DNA from: Poecilobothrus nobilitatus
Lineage: Eukaryota > Arthropoda > Insecta > Diptera > Dolichopodidae
NCBI GenBank assembly: GCA_947095535.1
Contig: OX352774.1
Span: 29,094,496-29,158,495 of the forward strand
Direction: 5' to 3'
Length of the DNA stretch: 64,000 nucleotides
Notes under the pieces: model-generated
Told to the model about the DNA's origin: nothing
The model's input: the letters and a program-made list of their open reading frames with translations, nothing else
Database searches by the model: none
Shown: piece by piece, positions 13,285-52,044 of the stretch
Numbering within the stretch: the stretch's first letter is position 1
Layout: each line of letters opens with the position of its first letter
Position numbers and translations under genes: made by a program

Positions 13285-13640
13285 CTGTTTTTTTTCCTAA
13301 AGGAGCTGGGAATCTTCCAAAGACACCAAGAATTGCCCCTTGGTAGTATCAGATTCTTACTGACTAAACTCTCCTCCACTTTTAGCCAATATAATGGGAT
13401 GGAACCCTTACCTGCTAACGCAATATATTGACTAGGGATAGGAAAGGATAGGGAATAGGATGTGGAAACATTAAATTATTATTATTACTATTTTGCTTAT
13501 TATTTTGCTAACAGTGACTATAGCTGTTACAAAAGTTACAACATGAAATAGTATATAACACCTTACTGCACGATGCAACTATTGAAGGCAACTCCCACTG
13601 TTGCTGTGGCAGCTATTATTATTAGTATTATAATATTATT
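13285..13640 (-). mobile_element. 5'-truncated non-LTR retroposon 3' end (family A), copy 1
   Basis: This is homologous to 27405-27800: both carry TCTTCCAAAG, CAGATTCTTACTGAC, AGGAAAGGATAGG and the TAACACCTT-CTGCA segments in the same order. On the minus strand the element ends GGAAGATTCCCAGCTCC and then runs into A's (poly(T) near 13290 on +). A G/C-rich 3' tail plus oligo(A) is typical of non-LTR retrotransposon 3' UTRs. No coding part survives. Confidence 0.6.
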
Positions 13641-16600
13641 ATCATTTCTATTATTTATAAATAAATATTTATAAAATAAAATGCTAAATATCCAAAATGT
13701 TAAAAATATGCGAAATAAAAATACATAAAAACAAAAAATCTTGATAAATCGTGAACTCTTGACAATATTTTGATGTATGAAAAATTAGCATCAAAAATCT
13801 TGAAAATCAAGATAAATATTGTAATATGGCATCACTTTTGCGAATTTCGTCAAATAAAAATGTTTAGACTGCAATTTCAAGTGTTTCCCATAAGTACTTT
13901 TTCGCTGTATAAAATAGAAAAATAAATGGGTTCGAATCGTTTTATACGATAAAATTAATTAATAATTTTTATGTAGTTAATCGTAGGTTTCTTGTAATTT
14001 AATTTAATTTTAGAAATACCTATTCCCTTTTAAAATTTAAGTTGAGCTTTTAGAAGGTGCTGGATGTTGTAAAACAAATAATATCTAATACCTATGTATA
14101 TTGTTTTAAATTGCAAATAGTGTCAACAATCTGTCAACAAATATTTTTGATGAATAAATGTGTGTGATATTGGACTTTATTAATAACCAAAAAAAAAAAA
14201 TTACTGGTTTCAAAATTTCAATGAAGCACGAGATAATATTTAATTTTCTCAAAAATAGTAAAATGATAAAAAGATAAAAATGATCGTAAATCATAACATA
14301 AATTAATTACATTACTATGTATGATGATTTTGAAAAGTTAGAAAATGTGATAAAAATAATATGTTAATAACGGTTTTTTATCTAAAGTTACCTAATTATC
14401 TACAGGTTTTTATAACGTTGAAAATATGATTATTTCTTGACTTTTAACGATTATAAACATTCAATTATTAGTGCTAAGAGAAATTTTAGATATTAATACA
14501 AAAGTTCATATTTTCATTTGTATAGGTACCTAAGATACGTGATACCTAACGAATCTTTTATGTTCTATATGACAGAAGGATATTATTATATTTTTAAAAA
14601 CTTAATGATACCTAATACTTTGAAGACGATTAACTATCTCGGAAACTGTTACGAATAGTCTCATTGAATCATTTTTTTTTACTTTATTCGTCCTCTCCTA
14701 CCACCTCCTTGCTTCGCGACCTTTGTCTTTTGAACACTCTGTATACATAGGTACCTGTTAGATTAGGTATTCATAGTTTTTTTTTTTTAATCTTTATTTT
14801 GGTAAATATAATGAATATATACCCATAAAGGATGAGTTCATTTCGGATGTAGGCCATCGCCTGACATCGTTATAATTAAAAAAAAAACAAGAAACAAATA
14901 TGTAATAATACGTGTAATAACTAATAATATACATAGGTACATGGTTATTCTCATTTGTAACTTTAATCAATTTAATTTTGCTATTTGTTTTGTTATCAGT
15001 TTAATTTAATAATTAAAAAAAAAGTTTTTTTAAACAAATTTTTTTTAAAATACATATACATACAATGTAAGTATTACACATGTTATATTATATAGAAATA
15101 CAATGTAATTGAAGTTAATTTTTAAAAACAAATACATACATACATATATTATGTATTTCGAAATGATCAAGAGTATAATATTTAAATATTTAACTTTAAT
15201 GAAATGACGTCAAATATTTATTCTGAAAAAACAAAAAATTATCAACTTTTTCACATACCTACATACACAATAAATTCTGTGATTCATTTGTTGAGTTGCA
15301 TAATTTTTTTATGAATCACGCATACATGGCGTCTTAACCATGATTTTTAATAAGTTCAACAGTTTGAGGCAAAAAAAATATATAAAAGAGAAATTTTAAC
15401 AAATATAAATTTAATATAATGCTATACTTAATAACTTATGGACTCAAAAAAAAAAAAAAATGTACATAAAAACCTTTTTCTTTTTTCTTTTTTTTTTTAT
15501 TATTATTTTATTAAATGAAGAAAATTTTTTTTAAACATTCTTAACATTTTTCAGTTTTGGAAAAGGAAGAAAAAATTCAATGATTAATAAAACTTGTATT
15601 GATTTATTAAAATTTACTACACATAAGTATATATATAATATAATTCTGTGATATATATATATAATTATGTATACGTATATTTAAGTAACTTTTTTTTTTT
15701 TTGTTATAAATATCAGAATTGTTAAAGAATTTAAACACGAAAATGTACGCAAATATTTTTTTATTATTTCCGGCGTCTACAATACTACATTTAACTATAA
15801 ATAAAAATACAATATTTCTTATTGCTTTTATATGGCAAAGAAAAAGGATTGGAAAAGTGTTATACAAATAAATATGTTAAATTTATTTATAAAACTCGAT
15901 TGTACTAATTATTTTAAATAATTTTATTTTTTTACTTATTTTTTTTTTTAAATAAAACTTAATTTTAGTTTTGTTTTTGATATTAAACTATTATATCAAT
16001 TGTTAAATATCATAATATCTTAGTTTTTTATATATTATAAGTATGTTAATGCATATGATGCATTTTTTGATAGAAAATTGCAATTTTAACGATTAATTAC
16101 AGTTTTATACAAAAAAAAAAAAACATAAATTATAAAGCAAACTTCATTAGCTTTAATTATCTTCATATTCTTCATATTCGGACTCCCATATTATAGATCT
16201 CGAGTGAATGGCCAGGGTCGTTACGTATAAGTACAACACCAACCAGAATTAGCTATTTTGAGATAGTTTTCGTTAATAAAGACGTATTAAATTGATAACG
16301 GGAAATCCTCGATCTCATTCAACTTGTTATACTTTAATTTATTTATGTACATACGTATTATACATAAATATATAATTTTTAAAATATTTTTTTTTTTGAT
16401 TTTTAAAAAGAAATGGAATATTGTTTCGTTCAAAATTAATCTTTATAATATATTATATTTTACCAAGATAATTTAATACATAATTATCTATTAGTGATAA
16501 CTTTAATATTTTAGTATTTAGGTACCTTTAAAATAAAATAACCTAAATATTTTGAGACTTCGTTTAGTTTATTATAAAAAAAATGAGTTACAATAAAAGA

Positions 16601-16811
16601 AACGGTAAATATTAGTACAATATCGATTTTAAATTTTATGGTTATGTTAAATATATGGATGATTGCGCGATTTTATTCAAGGTGGTGATGTCTGTGGAAA
16701 AATAATTATATAATTATGTATATATATATTATAATATATACTATATAATTTTTTTTTGAAGATATGGTTTGCAATAGTATAATATAAATTTTTTATTCTG
16801 CAGGTGCCTTA

Positions 16812-17053
16812 CCACGTAGTGCTACATTCGCTAAACGAAAATCGCATTCGGAAATTTGACTCTTTGAAAATGGATAATCGCAGGATTGGGAATGCGAAAT
16901 AAAAATTTTAATACTTGTGCCAACTGTATAAACATTACGGTATCAAAATTTTAATTTCGCATTCGCCAGTCGCCACTGTCCCATTTTCAATTTTCAAAAT
17001 ATCAAATTTTCCAATGCAACTTTCACTTAGCGAAAGTAGTAGTACGCGATTAC
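16812..17053. mobile_element. Fold-back MITE of about 240 bp
   Basis: The arms are inverted repeats: left CTACATTCGCTAAACGAAAA (from 16822) and, on the other strand from the right, CTACTTTCGCTAAGTGAAAG. Homology continues inward through GCATT.GGAAA.ATTTGA, giving arms of roughly 40 bp, and a second pair (ATGCGAAAT / ATTTCGCAT) lies near the centre. The element can fold almost completely on itself. Reading frames across it are incidental. Confidence 0.65.
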
Positions 17054-17438
17054 ATTTTTGTCGTACTTTCTATCAAAGCTCAAACATTCTTGTATTAGGT
17101 TCTTTAGTATAATCGCATAGTAACTTTTAATTTATTGAAGTATGTACATACGCTTTTAAACTTCAAATTTTGAATCTCATATGTAATATGTATGTATGTA
17201 CTTTCTTATTGTTGATTGATTGAATGAAATTAAATTTATATTTATCCACATGGTAAGCAGACTTTCCAAAATATTAACATTTGAGAATTCCCAATTTTCA
17301 TTTTTCAACTTTGATTTTCGTTTTTTAAGTAAACCGAGATTGCGTTTTGTATTATTGATTCTTACTTTTGAATTTTGGCATAGTTACTTATGTATGAATT
17401 TTTTTTTTTTAACTTTATAACTTTTACAAATTTTCGGC

Positions 17439-17485
17439 ATTTAATTAAGCTAGATAGATTAGACATTCGTCTAGCTTAATTAAAT
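17439..17485. repeat. Perfect 16-bp inverted repeat (hairpin)
   Basis: The left arm 17439-17454 (ATTTAATTAAGCTAGA) and right arm 17470-17485 (TCTAGCTTAATTAAAT) are exact reverse complements around a 15-nt loop, with two further G:C pairs after one mismatch. No U-tract or miRNA-like bulges identify it. It may be the relic of an inverted-repeat element. Confidence 0.7.
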
Positions 17486-17569
17486 ACCAATTAAGTTTTT
17501 TTTTTAAATTGACATCTATTTTCTGTGAAACTTGGTTGGTTTGAATGAATCTGTTGGCAGTATAATAGT

Positions 17570-17703
17570 ATAATGTCATATCTTGTTACTTCATTTAGTT
17601 AGACATCTGAAATTTTTTAAAAGATTATTAAATTTTATAGTTACAGTATAAACTTTGTTCGTGCGAGTGTACCCTTTAGTTGACATAGTCAACCATACAC
17701 TCT
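17570..17703 (+). mobile_element. 3' end of a tandem-unit (HINE-like) element with nested hairpin
   Basis: TAGACATCTGAAATTTT matches the unit seen at 57.1 kb (TAGATATCTGAAATTTTG). It is followed by a nested palindrome: the outer stem GAGTGTA 17665-17671 pairs with TACACTC 17696-17702, and the inner stem GTTGAC 17679-17684 pairs with GTCAAC 17688-17693 around ATA. A stem-loop just inside the 3' end is a hallmark of Helitron/Helentron-type elements. Confidence 0.5.
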
Positions 17704-18654
17704 TCCTCTTTTAAAATTAAAACAAAAATTGATTGTTTGATTTTTAGAAATACTTTAATATTTTGGTTTAACAATAATCTTCAATAAATACAAAATTTAA
17801 AATAATATAAGGATTCAATTGGTTCTAGAACTGTAACTTATATATAAAAGGGATAAAGGTTAATAGCTACTTATACATAAATTTCAGAAGACATTTCAGT
17901 ATTTAATCTTAAAATATATTTTTACTTAATCAAAAATTAAAAACAACAAAAAAAAATAGAGACCAAGATTTTAGTAATAGGATCTGTAAATTAAGTAATG
18001 AATCTTCAAGTAAATCAGTGAATAAATCATATTTATAGCAAACGATAATTTTTGTTAATTATTAAATTAAGATTAAAGGCAAATATTATTTCCATTATGA
18101 CATTTAGATATTAGACAAATATTATTCCATCAGAAGGATTCTTCTAGAATAAGAAGCTTAATTCGTTAATATATGTTATGTATACTTTAAAAAAAAAAAT
18201 ATTTTTGTTTTATTAAGCTAAAAAAAAATTAAAAATTTTTAATTAACATGGAAGGAATTCTTACTATGGTTTTTTTTTTAATTTTTTTTTTTTTGCGTTT
18301 TTCTTCTAATTTACTTTCATAAAATTTAAAGTAAGCTTTTACTGATTACTTGTTTATTTATTTTTATTTTGATTTCATTTTTTCTGGTTTCTTAGTAGTG
18401 TAACTGAACTTATGGCCTTCAATATTTTTTCGAGAAAAATAAAAAAAAGAAGAAAAAATATAAAAGCCCAAAAATAAGAATCATATACAAAAAAAAAAAT
18501 TACCTATCGATTTGCGAAAAAAAGTATATATTTATACAAATATAGAAAAAAATAAAAATTGTATTGTTAAATTTTAAATGTATTTGTGTGTATCAACTGT
18601 GATAATGATTTTATTTATTTTTCCTGTAAATTTATGATGAATTGTCATTATCAT

Positions 18655-18750
18655 TATATTATAGTCGTCGTTTTCGGCGTCTTGGTTGTTGTGTTTTTGT
18701 TGTCATCGCCACGCTATTGTCATTGTTGTTGTTGGTGTTGTCTATAACAA
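18655..18750 (-). other. G+C-enriched island with CAA-repeat texture on the minus strand
   Basis: Against a strongly A+T-rich background this stretch is markedly richer in G+C. Read on the minus strand it is CAACAACAACAATGACAATAG followed by CGTGGCGATG, CAACAACCAAGACGCC and similar. CAA-rich strings are common in insect 5' UTRs and low-complexity coding exons, but frames are short and no promoter or splice signal is convincing. It is reported as a compositional anomaly only. Confidence 0.35.
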
Positions 18751-19192
18751 ATTTCTTTTTAGTTTTTAGGTTATGGTAAAAAATTGACATTTAAATATGT
18801 ACATATATTTTTATTTGCTTTATATTTTAACTTTTTTTTAATAATACCTACATTATGTATGTATTAAAAAAAAAAACAAAAAAAACGTATTTTTCTTATT
18901 CAGGTTAATAAAATAAATAAAATTTTTTTTTTGTGTTACATATTTTAAATTGACTTTTTAAATGAATTTAAAATTTTTTAGATAATTCTACATAACATAC
19001 ATACACATAACATATATTAAAATTCAATTACAAAAATAAAAAAATTATTAAAATTATTTTCGTCCTTTCTAAAATTTAATAATCAAATAAAAATTGCAAC
19101 GTGTAATTACTTAACTATTGTCCTAATTTGCAAACTATCTATTTTTAAGAAGGTTTATGTATATGCATACAAATAAAATTTCTGAATAATGG

Positions 19193-19975
19193 CCCTGATT
19201 TCGATAGTCATTTCATAAAAATAAAAATTAAAAATTTTATTTCAATTTAATGATTTTTTGCGATTTTGGTTATCGGAGAAATGAAATGGAATTTAAAATT
19301 AAAATGATTTATATTTTTTTTTTAAACCGGCAATACTTTCTTTATTTGAGGTTTTGGCTATACAAAGAAAAGGAAAGCTAATTAAAAAAATAAGTGCTCG
19401 TAAATTATTAAACGATATTGTCTGCATAATGAGAACAATAAATATACTGACTTCTATAAATGCCTGCTGTTATTTCGGAGAAGGCTCCGTATCTTGGGAG
19501 CAAGAAGTCGGACCAATATGATTTAAAGAACGTCGTTCCCAATACTGTGATAGAAAAAAAGTTCCAAAAATTGGATCCTTAGTTTTTGTGATCTGTTTTT
19601 GGGGCGAGCTTAAAAGTTGAACTTTTTTATTTTTTTTTTATGATATTTAAATTTTACTACAAAATCGGTTAGTAGCATGTCGAAACGACTTCTAAGACAT
19701 AGTCATATGTTGCTTATAAAAATGCCTATATTCACAAAAATATAAATAAAATACTTGAAATAAAATATTTTTTCCTAAATCCATTTTTACAAGCACTCAT
19801 TTAACAATTTCAAAATGCGAAAATTTGACGTTTTAAATGAGTATATTCATAAAAAACGACTATCAAAATTAGCTTCTTTTCATTTTTTATGATTTTTTTC
19901 AATTTTTATGACTATCGAAATCAAAAATTTTGTTTTTCATAAAAAATGAAAGTGATATGACTATCGAAATCAGGG
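19193..19975. mobile_element. Non-autonomous DNA transposon, about 780 bp, perfect 20-bp-class TIRs
   Basis: The left end CCCTGATTTCGATAGTCAT and the right end ATGACTATCGAAATCAGGG are exact inverse copies. The right TIR core (TGACTATCGAAATCA) is duplicated about 50 bp inward, near 19908-19923. The centre (19.45-19.62 kb) is richer in G+C but has no open frame of useful length. The TIRs are nearly intact, so this looks younger than most elements here. Confidence 0.75.
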
Positions 19976-20460
19976 TCAATGTAAATATGTATAGTATGTA
20001 TAATATGTAAGTATGTACATATTTTATTTTCGAAGATTTAAATTAAATCTCAATAAATCTTAAGAATAAGAAATCGAATACTTAGTAAAGCTCGACGATA
20101 GTAAACCTGAATAAAGAAATAGAAAAATAATTGACATTTCATAACTTATTTTTTAATAATTTTAGTTTTTAAAAGTTTTCTAAGTTTATTACATTCTGAA
20201 ATTTCATTTTGTACGTATCTATAACGTTTTGTAAATTAAACTTCGGCTTAATTTCTAATACTGTTTAAGTGTCTATATTGTTTGTTCTATCTTGTAGCCC
20301 ATTATGTAATAAAATAAAAGACTTGTTGATTCTTTAATGTTATATCGAACGAACTGTGTTTTTTTATTAAATATTTTGCTGTACTTAAATATAACATAGT
20401 ATAAAATTTGCATTATCATTAATTACACTACTTAATTTTAACAGAAAAAAGCTATATATA

Positions 20461-21516
20461 CATAGGTATGTATATATATTTTGAATCAGGATCACCTCCT
20501 GAGTCGATTTAACGATGTCCATCTGTCCTTTCGCCCGTTCGCACGATCACTCAACAACTAGTAAAGCTATCTTGATGAAATTTATATAGTATGTACGTTA
20601 CTAATTATGAAAGGAAGGCTAAGTTCGAATCTGGACAAAATCGGTCCATGGGTTCGAATTCTGGAAGCTACCGAATGATTCCGGAGCAATCAAGATTATT
20701 AAACCAACAAAGATATAACCTTTAAATTTGGCAGAATAGTGTTCTTTCATATTTGATTTAAGTCTCTAAAATTTGAGAGGATTTCGTCAATGGGTTCGGA
20801 TTTTGGACGCTTCCGAACGAACCCCAGAGCAAATGAGATTATCTCCAACACCAACAAAGATAGAATCGTTGAATTCGATACAGTAGTGTTCTTTCGTGTT
20901 TTATTTATGTTTCTGATATTTGGGAGGATTTGGTTCATGGATTCGGATCTTGGAAGCTTCCGAACGAGCCCCAGAGCAAATGAGTATATCTCCACAACCA
21001 ACAAAGATAGAACCTTTATTTTTAGAACAAGGGTGTTCTGTTATGTTTCCTTTTCTGTAAAATTGGATACTAACATTTGAAATAATTTGAACCATGGGTT
21101 CGTATTTTGGAAATTTCCGGACGAGCACAAGAGCAAACGAGGATATCTCCAAAACTAACAAAAGTAGAACCTTTAAATTTAGTACAATGATGTTCTGGCA
21201 CGCTTTCTTTATGACCCTGAAATGGATTTCATGAATTGGAGTGGCAATTCGGGTACCTGACACACGCTTCCCAAGGACTAACAAGCATATCTTCGAAATT
21301 AATAAAGATAGAAACTTGAAATTTTTTACAAGGTTGTCAAGCATATCCCAAGAGGATGCCTCTTTTACGTTCCTGAAATTCGAGTTGAATAAGACAGAAA
21401 AGGGAAGAAGTTCAAGCAGCTGCCAAAAAACTTATGGATTTTTAATTTAATTCGAATTATTCAGGTGTAGGGTATTAATAAGTCGGTTGCATCGACTTAC
21501 TGTTACATTTACTTGT
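20461..21516 (+). mobile_element. Helentron-associated (DINE-1/HINE-like) element, copy 2, with 3' hairpin
   Basis: The head block 20482-20511 is identical over 30 bp to that of copy 1. A degenerate GTCC/GTTC tract and the block ATCTTGATGAAATTTATA follow, then a tandem array (20640-21340). Near the end, GTAGGGTATTAATAAGTCGG leads into a perfect hairpin: TAAGTCG 21479-21485, loop GTTGCAT, CGACTTA 21493-21499. The element then finishes with a CTGTTACATTTACTTG-like tail. Tandem units plus a subterminal hairpin and a 3' ACTTG-type end fit Helentron/HINE 3' termini. No protein is encoded. Confidence 0.7.
20640..21345 (+). repeat. Tandem array of 144-157-bp units in the copy-2 element
   Basis: Using the landmark AAAGATAGAA (or near variants), units register at about 20709, 20856, 21003, 21160 and 21304, giving periods of 147, 147, 157 and 144 bp. 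Each unit carries CATGGGTTCG..TTTTGGA and CGAACGAGCCC..AGAGCAAATGAG variants. The last unit resembles the copy-1 units (TAACAAGCATATCTTCGAAA) more than its own neighbours. Confidence 0.85.
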
Positions 21517-22340
21517 TTTTACTGATATTATAATCATATGGATATTATAATTTTTCCAACAAAATTTATTATCAATTAATAATAATCAATGGTGTTCTTT
21601 CATGTTTGATTTAAGTCTCTGAAATTTGAGAGGATTTGGTACATTACATTAATTAATTATCCTTCTTAATTATCCTTCAACACTGTAATACCATATACAT
21701 ATGTACGTATACATATATCGATCTGTACAAATTGCATCTCAAACCAAATAATAAAATTTTAATTTGCTTTGTATCTACAATTAAATTTGCATGTAAAATA
21801 AATTGTTTAAAATTGTTTTAAAAAAAAAAAAATTTGTTTTACAGGAAAAACATTACATTCATTATTGACATTATTATCATTTTAAAATAACATACATATC
21901 TACATAGTTTTTATATACTTTTAATGTATTTTATATGCATTTAACATGTAAAAAAAAATCTTTGATATCATTTTATACAACTATTAACATAACTAATTAA
22001 TTTATTAAAATATCAATGTTTTCTAAATTAAAGCATTTCTAATGTCACATTAAAATTCTTAACTCTAAATATTTCATTTTTAAATAATTTTTAATTTTAT
22101 TATAATTATTTTTAAACAGATTAGACATAAATAGTAATGATTAAATAATATTTAATTTTTATGGTGTGCTAATTTTTTGTTTCATTCTTTTTTCTTTTTT
22201 TTTTTTTCATGTAATAGCTTTGTATATATATATGTATAATGGGAAATGTTTATTTTTTTTTTTTTCTAAAATAAAAAAAAAAATTTTTTAAAACTTTTAT
22301 CTAATTTTACTTTTTTTTTTTTTTTTTTTAATATTTTCAG

Positions 22341-50974
<28,634 letters not shown>

Positions 50975-51066
50975 TTAGCGTTTAAGAAACAAATTAAAAG
51001 AAAAAATAGATAAAGAATTAAAAAGAAAAAATAATAATAATAAAATTATATAAATATTCTAATAGT

Positions 51067-51072
51067 AATAAA
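51067..51072 (+). terminator. S6K: Candidate S6K poly(A) signal AATAAA
   Basis: It is the first AATAAA downstream of the S6K stop, 93 nt after it; another lies at 51337-51342. Chance occurrences are frequent in this composition, so either or neither may be used. Confidence 0.3.
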
Positions 51073-51997
51073 AGAAATACATACTAAAATTTATAATTAA
51101 GAGTAACGACAAAATTTTTGACAAAAAAAAAAAAGAAAAGGAAATTGAAGAAAACATTAAAAAAAAAAAAACACATATTAATTAGAAAGTCATACAACCA
51201 CCCTAAATTAATTGTAAAATATTAAAAAAAAAAACTGTATAATTTTAATAATTATATAACCATGTTAAATATATATACATATACATAGTAACGAACTATA
51301 ATGCTTAATAATTAAAAAAGCGAACCTATTATTTATAATAAAACAAAAAAAACTTAGAATACATATGAAAATATATAATACATTTAATTAAAAAAAAAAC
51401 AAAAAAAAATATAATAATAAATAATCGTTGTTACTTACTCCAAAAATTAAAAATAAGACAAGGAAGAATTAAATTTATTTATGCCAATTTAAAACAAAAA
51501 AAAAAACAAAAATATATATATATTTTTATGTTTAATAATAATAATATAATTTAATTTTGTAATATAAGTTTCTACTTATCTTTTTTTTTTTTTTTATTTT
51601 TTTATTAAATAAGATTTAAAAAAGTAAAGTTTCTAAAAGTATATATTAATTTATTCCCATTATATAATAGAAATTTTTTTTTACTTTCTTTTAAGTAACT
51701 TTTTTTTGGATAAATATAGTGGAAAAAATTAAAATTAAGCCAAAATAACAGTAGACCAAAACTGATTAATATATTCAAAATACATAAATATTCATTGTGC
51801 TGTTTTTTTTTTTTTTTGTTTTTTCTTATAATATTCAAATAAAAACTTAAAAGAAACAGAGCATTATGTATTTGAATTAGCTTTCTCATTAAAATTTAGC
51901 TTAAATTAAAGTTTGGCCAAGAAATATAAAGATTAAAATTTTATTTAAGATATATTTTAATTTTTGGTTTCTGAATGAGAAATAATATATCATACCA

Positions 51998-52044
<47 letters not shown>

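Larger units (their letters stand above)
735..22340. other. 21.6 kb without recognisable coding sequence upstream of the first S6K exon found
   Basis: This region contains the listed repeats (about 0.9-1.2, 5.26-6.2, 7.92-8.57, 10.86-11.94, 13.29-13.66, 16.81-17.05, 17.4-17.7, 19.2-20.0 and 20.46-21.52 kb) set in very A+T-rich sequence with poly(A)/poly(T) runs. No frame resembles a conserved protein. The stretches 1.2-5.2, 6.2-7.9, 8.6-10.8, 12.0-13.2, 13.7-16.8, 17.7-18.6, 18.8-19.2 and 21.5-22.3 kb hold nothing I can name. The missing N-terminal exon of S6K could lie here or beyond the left edge; I looked for a TOS-like Phe-Asp-Leu-Glu-Leu sequence and did not find one. Whether the region is intergenic or intronic is unresolved. 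Confidence 0.6.

Noticed and set aside
20747..21450. Minus- and plus-strand frames up to 147 codons in the 20.5 kb element
   Set aside because: They lie within the tandem array, start and stop inside units and have no protein similarity.
51605..51889. 94-codon minus-strand frame downstream of S6K
   Set aside because: Lys/Phe/Leu/Asn-dominated composition matches random A+T-rich sequence, with poly(A/T) runs inside and no start context.
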